Origin: JBAXRT01 sp037131065
GTDB taxonomy: Bacteria > Bacteroidota > Bacteroidia > Bacteroidales > FEN-979
Reading direction: 5' to 3'
NCBI GenBank assembly: GCA_037131065.1
Contig: JBAXRT010000064.1
Location: 1-15,476 of the forward strand
Length of the DNA: 15,476 nucleotides
Part shown: positions 7,112 to 14,261 of the stretch, in pieces
Layout: each line of letters starts with the position of its first letter
Numbering within the stretch: the stretch's first letter is position 1
Position numbers and translations under genes: made by a program
The notes under the pieces: model-generated
The model's database searches: none
What the model was told of the DNA's origin: nothing
What the model saw: the letters and a program-made list of their open reading frames with translations, nothing else

Positions 7112-8478
7112 CCAATTACGAAAAATTTCTTGAATTTCGTAAAATATTCCCCTGGTTTTCCTTTGATAATTTTTCATTTTCTCTGTCGCAAAAGGGATTG
7201 GAGGTTGATTTTGTTTTCAGTCTTTCCGGGCAGATAACATTCCTCCCGCGTCTTTTTGTCCCCCGGAAAAAGTGGTTCCGACCGGATCATGAGATTGAGA
7301 TGCTCCTTCCCAATATCCTTTTCCAGATCGGGATGATCGAGATGGTGAGTTACTGGAAAGCAGCATGCCCGCCACTGGTAAAGATTTTACCGGGATCCCT
7401 GACACGAGACCAGGTTGCCTGGTGGAAGCGGTGCTATTTCAATGGGTTGGGGGAGTTTTTTTACCTTAATTCGATTGGGACGACCCTTGAGGACTTCATG
7501 GTTATTGAGGCAGATGGGGGACCTGTTCACCCATTGATGAAAATCCCTGTCACTGGCGGTATCGTCATTCCCGTGGGTGGGGGGAAAGATTCTGCGGTTA
7601 CCCTTGAACTGGTCGGAAAGCAGAAAGACTCCATCCCCATGATCATGAATCCAAGGGGAGCAACACTTCAAACCATCTGCCAGTTCGGGTTCGGTGACCA
7701 GGAATATATCGAGATCCACCGGACCCTGGATCCCGGCCTGCTGGCCTTGAATGATCAGGGATTTCTGAATGGCCATACTCCGTTTTCTGCCCTTCTGGCA
7801 TTTGTCGCTGTTCTCGCGGCCATCCTGTCAGGAAGAAAATATATTGCGCTCTCGAATGAATCAAGTGCAAATGAAACAACAATCCCCGGAACAACAATCA
7901 ACCACCAGTACTCGAAATCGCTGGAGTTTGAGAATGATTTCCGGAATTACCTCAGGAATTATATAACCACCGATATCGATTATTTCAGTTACCTCAGGCC
8001 GCTGAGTGAGATGCAAATTGCCAGGCTCTTCGCCGGTTTTCACAAGTATCATGCAGTATTCAGGAGCTGCAACGCCGGCAGCAGGGAGGATGTCTGGTGC
8101 GGGAAGTGTGCCAAGTGCTTATTTACCTTCATCATCCTCTCTCCTTTTCTTTCTTCCGAAAAGATGAAGGATATTTTCGGAAAAGATTTGCTGGATGATA
8201 TGGAACTTTTGCTGCTTTTTGATCAGTTGACCGGGGGGGCGGAGGAAAAACCGTTTGATTGTGTGGGGACTATCAGTGAGGTGAACCTGGCGCTTTGTGA
8301 AAAGATCCGTCAATGCGGAAAAGAGAAATTACCAGGACTGCTGGATTATTACCGGACCCTGCCGCTGTATCCTTCATACAGTGAAAAGAGTTTCCGGGAA
8401 GCCATTGATGGGTTTGCCGCCGGACATCATGTCACGGGATCCCTGCTCTCCATACTGAAATCAGCACTCCATGGTTGA
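7099..8478 (+). CDS. murL: UDP-MurNAc-L-Ala-L-Glu epimerase MurL
   Basis: MurL epimerises the terminal L-glutamate of UDP-MurNAc-L-Ala-L-Glu to D-glutamate with ATP, giving AMP and pyrophosphate; it was first described in Xanthomonas oryzae. The 459-residue protein is the right length. A PP-loop (ATP pyrophosphatase) motif VGGGKDS is at 159-165, NGHTP at 224-228, LSNESSANE at 251-259, 'INHQYSKSLEFENDFR' at 267-282 and 'YFSYLRPLSEMQIA' at 295-308. Cys324, Cys334, Cys337 and Cys340 (CNAG...WCGKCAKC) look like a metal site. This set of motifs is the MurL pattern as I know it and differs from QueC/ExsB or tRNA-modifying PP-loop enzymes. The next gene, a MurD2-like ligase, overlaps it by 8 bp and supplies its substrate, which strongly supports the call. 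It acts in the cytoplasm, with a probable divergent promoter region shared with yqgE. Confidence 0.9.
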   Translation: MPKSTNYEKFLEFRKIFPWFSFDNFSFSLSQKGLEVDFVFSLSGQITFLPRLFVPRKKWFRPDHEIEMLLPNILFQIGMIEMVSYWKAACPPLVKILPGSLTRDQVAWWKRCYFNGLGEFFYLNSIGTTLEDFMVIEADGGPVHPLMKIPVTGGIVIPVGGGKDSAVTLELVGKQKDSIPMIMNPRGATLQTICQFGFGDQEYIEIHRTLDPGLLALNDQGFLNGHTPFSALLAFVAVLAAILSGRKYIALSNESSANETTIPGTTINHQYSKSLEFENDFRNYLRNYITTDIDYFSYLRPLSEMQIARLFAGFHKYHAVFRSCNAGSREDVWCGKCAKCLFTFIILSPFLSSEKMKDIFGKDLLDDMELLLLFDQLTGGAEEKPFDCVGTISEVNLALCEKIRQCGKEKLPGLLDYYRTLPLYPSYSEKSFREAIDGFAAGHHVTGSLLSILKSALHG

Positions 8479-9856
8479 ACTGATCAGGAAAAAGTGTACC
8501 GGTAAATCAATCCTCATCCTCGGTTTTGGACGGGAGGGACAATCTTCCTATGCCTTTCTTCGGAAGCTCTTCCCCGGGATGCTCCTCACTATTGCTGATA
8601 AAAATCCCGCCATACGGGAGAATCCGCTTGTTTCCGGGGATCCAATGGTTTTCTTCAAAACCGGAGAAGAGTACCTTAACGGATTGAATGATTTCGACCT
8701 GGTTTTCCGTTCACCCGGAATCACCCTGTGGAATTTAGCTCCCCCGGTTCACAGGGAGAGGATCACATCCCAGACCGACCTCTTTCTCCAGGCTTATGGT
8801 AAACAGGTGATCGGTGTGACCGGCACCAAGGGGAAGAGCACAACAGCCTCCCTCATCTGCCACATCCTGAAGGAAGCAGGAGAGGATGCCCTGCTTGCCG
8901 GAAATATCGGTAATCCCGCATTTCATTTTTCCGAGCTGATCAATCCCTCTACCAGGATCGTTTACGAGTTGTCGTCGCACCAGCTCGAATACATTGATGC
9001 ATCTCCCCGAATTGCAATCCTCCTGAATTTTTTCCAGGAACATCTTGATGCCTATGCCTCTTATGAATCATATCGTAAGGCAAAATGGAACATCAGCCGG
9101 TTCCAGGGAGCTGATGATTATTTTATTTACAATGGGGATGATCCTCTGGTGAAATTACACCTGGCGGAATCTCCGGGAAGAGGGATACAGATCCCCTTTT
9201 CCCAGGCAACCAGGTTTAAGGAGGGCGCCTATATTCAGGACGGATGGATATTTTTCGGCGGGAAGGGTAATGAGGAAAGGGTGTGGAAGATCCACCAGGA
9301 CCGCTTCCTTCGCGGAGATCATAACCTGAAGAACATACTCGCAGCCGTCGATGCCACGATGATCTTGAAAATTGCCCCTGAGTTTGTTGCGGAAGGAATT
9401 GCGACCTTCAAAGGGCTGGAGCACAGGCTGGAGTACGTGGGGGAGTATGGTCAGATCCATTTTTACAATGATTCCATTGCCACGATCCCGGAGGCCTGTA
9501 TTGAGGCGGTAAAAGCGATACCAGGTGTCGACACCCTTATCGTCGGAGGGTTTGACCGGGGCATTGATTATACGGAACTTGCTGTTTTTATCAGCCGGTC
9601 CCCTGTCAGGAACCTTATCCTTGTCGGGGCTGCAGGACGACGTGTTGGTGAGGCGATAGAGGGCAAAGTTTCAGGAGAGCAGAGAATATTTTTTATCAAC
9701 CGGTTTGATGATTTCAGGGAGATTGCTTTCCGTGAAACAAAGCCCGGGCATGTATGCCTTCTCTCTCCTGCTGCGGCAAGTTATGATGAATTCAACAATT
9801 TTGAAGAGCGGGGGAAGAGGTTCAGGGAACTCATTAAAATGACGAGTGACGAGTGA
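8471..9856 (+). CDS. murD2: UDP-MurNAc-L-alanine--L-glutamate ligase MurD2
   Basis: This cytoplasmic, ATP-dependent Mur ligase has 461 residues. It has an N-terminal Rossmann-like domain (about 1-100, with GFGREG at 18-23), the P-loop GTKGKST at 118-124, ELSSHQLE at 166-173, EHLD at 190-193, a lysine in YRKAKW (Lys205) where Mur ligases carry a carbamate, GDHNLKN at 282-288 and a C-terminal substrate domain ending in 'SPAAASYDEFNNFEERG' (432-448). Classical MurD has DSKATN where this protein has NDSIATIPEA (333-342), GTNGK or GSNGK instead of GTKGK, and SSFQLE instead of SSHQLE. These variants and the 8-bp overlap with murL point to MurD2, which uses L-Glu, rather than MurD, which uses D-Glu. 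The last residues (MTSDE) are encoded by a heptad repeat array and extend beyond the usual family end. Confidence 0.85.
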   Translation: MVELIRKKCTGKSILILGFGREGQSSYAFLRKLFPGMLLTIADKNPAIRENPLVSGDPMVFFKTGEEYLNGLNDFDLVFRSPGITLWNLAPPVHRERITSQTDLFLQAYGKQVIGVTGTKGKSTTASLICHILKEAGEDALLAGNIGNPAFHFSELINPSTRIVYELSSHQLEYIDASPRIAILLNFFQEHLDAYASYESYRKAKWNISRFQGADDYFIYNGDDPLVKLHLAESPGRGIQIPFSQATRFKEGAYIQDGWIFFGGKGNEERVWKIHQDRFLRGDHNLKNILAAVDATMILKIAPEFVAEGIATFKGLEHRLEYVGEYGQIHFYNDSIATIPEACIEAVKAIPGVDTLIVGGFDRGIDYTELAVFISRSPVRNLILVGAAGRRVGEAIEGKVSGEQRIFFINRFDDFREIAFRETKPGHVCLLSPAAASYDEFNNFEERGKRFRELIKMTSDE

Positions 9857-9871
9857 CGAGTGACGAATTAA
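9837..9871 (+). repeat. Heptad tandem repeat array, 5 units, across the murD2 stop
   Basis: Five 7-bp units on the plus strand: AAATGAC, three perfect copies of GAGTGAC and GAATTAA. The array encodes the last residues of MurD2 and supplies its TGA stop (9854-9856). The unit and orientation relative to the gene match the arrays at 2836-2870 and 6452-6486. Confidence 0.85.
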
Positions 9872-9876
9872 ATTTG
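9869..9876 (+). promoter_or_regulatory. Candidate -7 box for the glucosaminidase gene
   Basis: TAAATTTG followed by C matches TAnnTTTG and begins in the last unit of the heptad array. The start codon at 9907 is 31 bp downstream, giving a leader of about 24 nt. There is no -33 TTG because that position is inside the repeat. Two copies of GCGGACT follow at 9876-9889. Confidence 0.35.
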
Positions 9877-9888
9877 CGGACTGCGGAC

Positions 9889-9903
9889 TTGTTTAGTAAA
9901 CAA
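9889..9903. promoter_or_regulatory. Palindrome just upstream of the glucosaminidase start
   Basis: TTGTTTA and TAAACAA form a perfect inverted repeat around a single G. It ends 3 bp before the ATG at 9907 and lies where a transcript from the 9869 -7 box would start. It could be an operator for a dimeric regulator; the one-base centre makes a stable RNA hairpin unlikely. Function is inferred only from position. Confidence 0.3.
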
Positions 9904-9906
9904 ACA

Positions 9907-10857
9907 ATGATCTCAAAACATCTCTTCCGTATTTTTCTTCTGACCATGTTCCCGGTCGTAATACTTGCTCAAAAGCCGGACTACAATACCCTGGTAAAGA
10001 ATTACATCAAACGTTTTTCGGGTGTCGCAGCCAAGGAGATGATGCTGTACCGCATCCCGGCCAGCATCACCCTGGCCCAGGGTATCATCGAATCCAATGC
10101 CGGGCAGAGCAGACTTGCTGTTGATGCCAATAATCATTTCGGGATCAAGTGCCAGAAGGATTGGTCAGGCAAGACCTATTATCAGGATGATGATGCCCCC
10201 AACGAGTGCTTCCGGAAATACGACACTCCGTGGGAATCTTTCCGCGATCACTCCTATTTCCTTACCCAGCGGAGCAGGTACAAGGCACTATTCGATCTTG
10301 ATGTAACCGATTACCGGGAATGGGCGAAGGGACTGAAAGCGGCGGGGTATGCCACTAACCCGCAGTATGCAGACCTTCTGATAAAAACAATTGAGAACTA
10401 TGAATTGTACCGGTTCGATAATGCCAGTTTCCAGGGGACATTCGGAGATACCCTTTCCGGCAGGAACGATCTTGACAAACTTGCATGGATCAGTAATTTT
10501 GAGGTCGTCGGGGAGGGGCCGAATCACAGGAAGATCTATTCCAACAACGGGCTGAAGCTGACCATCACCCGGCCGGGCGACTACATTGAAGCGATATCAG
10601 CTGATTTCGGTATTCCGGTAAAACAACTGGTAAAATATAATGACTTTCCAAGGCAACCCGTGGTAAGCCAGGGGGAGATCATCTACCTTGAATCAAAACG
10701 GAGGAAGGCAGCTTCCGATGTCCATCTGGTAAAAAAAGGGGAAACAGCTTACCGGATCTCCCAGATTTACGGGATCAAGCTGAAAGTGCTTGAAAGAAAG
10801 AATAAACTGGTGGAAGGGGTGAACCCGGCTCAGGGGTCACTTCTCATACTTCGCTAA
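9907..10857 (+). CDS. Secreted GH73-type N-acetylglucosaminidase with C-terminal LysM domains
   Basis: This 316-residue peptidoglycan hydrolase cleaves glycan strands in the periplasm or at the cell surface. I take the ATG at 9907 because it opens a clear signal peptide (MISKHLFRIFLL..., hydrophobic to residue 20, cut near VILA-QKP); starting at 9853 would put 18 repeat-derived residues in front of it. The glucosaminidase domain covers about 25-170, with 'IPASITLAQGIIESNAGQS' at 50-68, where Glu62 is the likely acid, then NNHFGIKC (75-82), 'YDTPWESFRDHSYFL' and 'LKAAGYATNPQYADLL', all FlgJ/GH73 hallmarks. A divergent LysM-like segment lies at about 218-262 and a typical LysM at 272-316, which bind peptidoglycan. 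It follows murD2 by 50 bp and may be co-transcribed as a cell-wall unit. Its last 21 bp overlap the end of the convergent next gene. Confidence 0.9.
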   Translation: MISKHLFRIFLLTMFPVVILAQKPDYNTLVKNYIKRFSGVAAKEMMLYRIPASITLAQGIIESNAGQSRLAVDANNHFGIKCQKDWSGKTYYQDDDAPNECFRKYDTPWESFRDHSYFLTQRSRYKALFDLDVTDYREWAKGLKAAGYATNPQYADLLIKTIENYELYRFDNASFQGTFGDTLSGRNDLDKLAWISNFEVVGEGPNHRKIYSNNGLKLTITRPGDYIEAISADFGIPVKQLVKYNDFPRQPVVSQGEIIYLESKRRKAASDVHLVKKGETAYRISQIYGIKLKVLERKNKLVEGVNPAQGSLLILR

Positions 10858-13578
10858 CCGGTAGTTCTTTACGAACTTTCCTGAGCCGACCACAAGGTTC
10901 ATCGTCTCCTCGGTAGCCACATATCCGATCTCAAAAGGAGTATTGCCCCGGATCCCCGGACCCAGCTCACGGAATCCGTTCTGGTCGAAGAGGTAAAGCT
11001 CGCTTGTTTCCGGAGCGACCATCCCGAAAAAGATCTTGCGGGCAGGGGCGCGGATTACGAACGGGGAGGAGATGACCTCCCTTCGGAACGCATAAGAATA
11101 GATTAGTTTGTACGATTTGTTATAGTAGTAAAGGTTGTTCCTGTCAAAAAAGATGAATTCCGGTGAACCGTTCCCGTTGATGTCCTCATAGAAGAAATAG
11201 TGAGCAGGAGAGAAAAGGTTCAGGGTGACCTCGGTGGTTTTTCCGCTCTCCTGGATGAAAATCACCTTCCCGTCGGGATCGGAGGTGACCAGGACGCCCT
11301 TTTTCTGCGATTTATTTACGAAGAAACCGGAATTGGCCGAATGACGGAATCTTGGGCTTAGCCTTATCTTTTGTTCTCCTGTTCTGTCGGTGATCATGAT
11401 CCCCCCCTGGCTTCCTTCAATGATCAGCAGGTCGGAACGACCGGCGTTGAGATGGATGACGGACTGGATTATCTCTTCCTTCAACCCGGGTCTTTCCCAA
11501 CCAGGGACTGATGAACCACTCGTGGTGAAATTGTAAAGATGGTTATCCTGAAGCGCAATAAGGATCCTGTATTCCTTTGTTTTGAAATAATCAAGCAGGG
11601 TTATCCCGTTGGTAGCCCTGGCAGGAAATCGCATAGGGTACCGGTCGGCATACTCCCCGTCGGACCTGATCATATAGAGATGTGTCTCTGTATTGAAAAG
11701 CAGGTAGAGTGAATCCCGCGGTTTAATTCTTATTGGGTGGATTTTTCCGAGCACTTTTCCCATAACGGGTATTTTCCAGCGAATCCGGCCTTCGGAATCA
11801 ATCAGGTAGACATTGTTCGAAATATCGGAAACAGTCACGAAGTTCCCGGAGGGATCGTTAATGATCTGGGGCGACCCATGTACCGTTGTGTCGAGGGCAA
11901 CCTTCCATTGGAGTGGTCCCTCCTGGTTCTGGTTAGGGTTGAAACGGAGGAAGAAGCTGGAGTAAAAGATCCCCTCCTGGTTGTTGAACTGGAAGGCGAC
12001 CGATTCAAATTTCTTCAGGCTGTCCATGAAAGGAAGCAGCCTGGCGTTGATATCATCGTTAAGAAGTCCCCTGATCGTCTGGAGTGAATTCCTTGTGCTG
12101 AAGTAGCAGTAAATATTAGCCTTGTCGGGAATATCCCCGGAAAAGTCCCCGTAATCGCTGCTTTTCGCAAGGGTGTTGCCGGTGATGTATTCATCGACCA
12201 GGTAGCTTAGGGATTTACGGTCGGGACCGAAGATGACATAATCTTCCAGGAAGAGGCAGCAGGCGGTACTGGTCTTTGCGAAAAGTTCCCCGAAAAGGGC
12301 CGGGAAAAAAGACGGGGTATTGAGTCCGAAAATCTTCCTGCCTTTGTATGTAGTGGAATCAACCTTCATTCCCAGGGTATCCGAGAGCGAAAACAGGGCT
12401 TTTCTTGTTTCGGTGGTATCGTTTGTTCTGAAGGCCGCGAAGTTCATAGCATTCTGAAGCGTTCCTCCGCTTTCGACAACAAAGGTACAGGCCTGGTTCC
12501 CGATCCATGGGGTGAAGAATTTTGTCAGGTCAACAGCGTGCTTCTCCAGAAAGGAGGAGATGGCAGGGTTATCTGCGGTCCACCGGTCGTTGCGCAGGGT
12601 GCGGTCGAGGATCCGCTGCATATATTCCGATGGCAGCTGCCATCCGTAGAAAGTGAAATAGGAGGAGGTGGCCGGGATCACGGAGGTGATCTCAATCTTT
12701 TGTGGTTGCTGATCGGAGAAGAGAGAGAGGAAATGGAGATTTGAATCAGGTGCGACCGTAAAACCATTAAGCATAAGCTCGTCTTTCTTGATGATAAGGT
12801 CGAGACCGCTCCAGTCGGCGAACTTTGCCACCCTGAGCAGTGCCGGGAGATATTCATCGCGGGTGACTTTCGAAAGGATAAGAGAGAAGATGCGGTAATT
12901 CACATAGATGTTGGCATCCACCTTTTTTCCGGTTGTTGATTCCACCCTTCGGAATCCGGCAGATGTGAAGCTCGGACTATTCAGCGATAGCCTGTCGATG
13001 GCCCGTTTCACGAGGTCGGACCGGAAGCTTCCCATGAAAACACCCTTAAGTACAGCAAAGTAAAACGGATCCTTGTCCTCCTGCAACTGGATGCGGTGGA
13101 TCTTGGTTTCCGCATAAGGAGTCTCGATAATGCTGGATTTCCGGGAGGCGAATTCTTTAACAAATTCAAGGATGCTCGATTCGGGGTCAGGTCCCTGGAG
13201 GGTGGTCAGGTAGAGGGCCCCGAACGACATCCGGCCGCTCATCGTGATCGCGATGAGTAGGTTCTGCTGTCGCAGGATATCGTTGATAGTAGCATTCTTT
13301 TTTCTTGCCGAGTCCATCACCAGGATCTCATCGCGGAGGGTGCCGACTCCCGGGAAATGGGTTAGTTCTTTCCACAGCAGGTTTGTCCGGTTGATATCTT
13401 CCCAGAGGATGCCTGCCTTGTTCAGTTTGATGATGAGCGCGGTGTTGTCGGGGATCGCGTTAAAAGGGGATTCTGCCGGACGGCGGAGTTTCAGGTAGAT
13501 CCGGTAGCCAGCATAGGAAAAGAGGGCAACCATAATCAGGGCAGCCAGTGCAATTAGGGCAATCCGGATCTTTTTCAT
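10837..13578 (-). CDS. Membrane-anchored DUF3352-like protein with C-terminal propeller
   Basis: A 913-residue protein with one N-terminal hydrophobic helix (about 6-28) after a basic start (MKKIR), so it is anchored with the bulk outside the cytoplasm. Residues about 36-550 resemble the DUF3352-type domain of Bacteroidetes: 'IPDNTALIIKLNKAG' at the start, repeated FxG/SLxLN-type segments and long amphipathic helices. From about 555 the pattern changes to strands ('QWKVALDTTVHGSPQI', 'NNVYLIDSEGRIRWKIPV', 'YEDINGNGSPEFIFFDRNNLYYY') like PQQ/VCBS-type propeller blades. Such parts usually bind partners or ligands; no catalytic motif is seen and I do not know its function. A -7 box (13604-13611) lies 26 bp upstream. 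It overlaps the end of the convergent glucosaminidase by 21 bp. The DUF3352 name is from memory of pattern and is tentative. Confidence 0.65.
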   Translation of the reverse strand: MKKIRIALIALAALIMVALFSYAGYRIYLKLRRPAESPFNAIPDNTALIIKLNKAGILWEDINRTNLLWKELTHFPGVGTLRDEILVMDSARKKNATINDILRQQNLLIAITMSGRMSFGALYLTTLQGPDPESSILEFVKEFASRKSSIIETPYAETKIHRIQLQEDKDPFYFAVLKGVFMGSFRSDLVKRAIDRLSLNSPSFTSAGFRRVESTTGKKVDANIYVNYRIFSLILSKVTRDEYLPALLRVAKFADWSGLDLIIKKDELMLNGFTVAPDSNLHFLSLFSDQQPQKIEITSVIPATSSYFTFYGWQLPSEYMQRILDRTLRNDRWTADNPAISSFLEKHAVDLTKFFTPWIGNQACTFVVESGGTLQNAMNFAAFRTNDTTETRKALFSLSDTLGMKVDSTTYKGRKIFGLNTPSFFPALFGELFAKTSTACCLFLEDYVIFGPDRKSLSYLVDEYITGNTLAKSSDYGDFSGDIPDKANIYCYFSTRNSLQTIRGLLNDDINARLLPFMDSLKKFESVAFQFNNQEGIFYSSFFLRFNPNQNQEGPLQWKVALDTTVHGSPQIINDPSGNFVTVSDISNNVYLIDSEGRIRWKIPVMGKVLGKIHPIRIKPRDSLYLLFNTETHLYMIRSDGEYADRYPMRFPARATNGITLLDYFKTKEYRILIALQDNHLYNFTTSGSSVPGWERPGLKEEIIQSVIHLNAGRSDLLIIEGSQGGIMITDRTGEQKIRLSPRFRHSANSGFFVNKSQKKGVLVTSDPDGKVIFIQESGKTTEVTLNLFSPAHYFFYEDINGNGSPEFIFFDRNNLYYYNKSYKLIYSYAFRREVISSPFVIRAPARKIFFGMVAPETSELYLFDQNGFRELGPGIRGNTPFEIGYVATEETMNLVVGSGKFVKNYRLAKYEK

Positions 13579-13603
13579 CAGTAGATTTCCGTGGGAAAGG
13601 GGT

Positions 13604-13611
13604 CAAAGGTA
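13604..13611 (-). promoter_or_regulatory. Candidate -7 box for the DUF3352-like gene
   Basis: On the minus strand TACCTTTG matches TAnnTTTG and is 26 bp upstream of the ATG at 13578. It adjoins the AT-rich heptad array; no -33 TTG is visible because that position is inside the array. Confidence 0.4.
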
Positions 13612-13655
13612 AATGAAAATTGAGAATTGATAATGGATAATTGATAATTTGGATA
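13612..13655 (+). repeat. AT-rich heptad tandem repeat array after rnhB
   Basis: Five 7-bp units close to ATTGATA (AATGAAA, ATTGAGA, ATTGATA, ATGGATA, ATTGATA) cover 13612-13646, followed by a 9-bp variant ATTTGGATA. They fill the gap from the rnhB stop (13657-13659) to the -7 box of the next gene. The 7-bp period matches the other arrays but the sequence differs. Confidence 0.7.
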
Positions 13656-13656
13656 A

Positions 13657-14253
13657 TCAGAAAGGAAACTTCAACTGTTCGGTAAGGCGATAGGTTTTCC
13701 TATGATGTGGCGTGATCCCATGGAGGGTAATGGCGTCCCTGTGTTTTCTAGAGGGATAACCTTTATTGTGTTCCCAGTCGTAATGAGGAAAATCGTTGTG
13801 CAGCAGTTCCATGTATTCATCCCGGTATGACTTGGCTAGGACTGAGGCTGCAGCGATCGAAAGGTAGAGTCCGTCTCCTTTGATAATACAGATATGCGGA
13901 ATTTTTTTATAAGGAGAGAACCGGTTTCCGTCTATCAGCAGAAGCTGCGGGCTTGTGCTGAGCTCTCCGATGGCTTTATGCATGGCCAGAAAGGAGGCTT
14001 TCAGGATGTTGATCTCATCGATGATGGCTGCGCTGACACTTGCCACTGCCCAGGCCACAGCCTCTTCCTGTATCATGCTTCGCAGGTGTGTCCGCTGCCT
14101 TGCGGTCAGTTTCTTTGAATCATTGAGGATCTCATGGCTGAAGTGTTTCGGCAGGATGACAGCCGCTGCAAATACCGGCCCGGCCAGGCAGCCTCTGCCT
14201 GCTTCATCGCAGCCTGCCTCCACCAGCTTTTCCGTGTATTGGCTTAAGAGCAT
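13657..14253 (-). CDS. rnhB: Ribonuclease HII
   Basis: The enzyme cuts RNA in RNA-DNA hybrids and single ribonucleotides in DNA, acting in replication and ribonucleotide excision. The 198-residue protein has normal length. The active-site acids are Asp16 and Glu17 in AGCDEAGRG, Asp108 in LLIDGN, and Asp127 in KGDGLYLSIAAASVLAK, with the family's 'NDSKKLTARQR' (44-54) and 'WEHNKGYPSRKHRDAI' (150-165) complete. It starts at the ATG at 14253, 8 bp after the stop of the DUF6427-like gene, so both are probably on one transcript with purD. A heptad array begins right at its stop codon. Confidence 0.97.
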   Translation of the reverse strand: MLLSQYTEKLVEAGCDEAGRGCLAGPVFAAAVILPKHFSHEILNDSKKLTARQRTHLRSMIQEEAVAWAVASVSAAIIDEINILKASFLAMHKAIGELSTSPQLLLIDGNRFSPYKKIPHICIIKGDGLYLSIAAASVLAKSYRDEYMELLHNDFPHYDWEHNKGYPSRKHRDAITLHGITPHHRKTYRLTEQLKFPF

Positions 14254-14261
14254 CTTCTAGT

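Noticed and set aside
7099..8478. Annotation as a QueC/ExsB or tRNA-modifying PP-loop ATPase
   Set aside because: The LSNESSANE, INHQYSKSLEFE and WCGKCAKC motifs and overlap with a Mur ligase fit MurL instead.
8471..9856. Annotation as canonical MurD (D-Glu-adding)
   Set aside because: GTKGKST, SSHQLE and NDSIAT differ from usual MurD motifs, and murL is directly upstream; still open until substrate is tested.
9853..9906. Start of the glucosaminidase at the ATG at 9853
   Set aside because: That start is in the heptad array and puts 18 repeat-derived residues before the signal peptide; the ATG at 9907 opens a normal signal peptide.
2836..13655. Short repeats as a CRISPR array
   Set aside because: Units are 7-8 bp with no spacers and no cas genes nearby.
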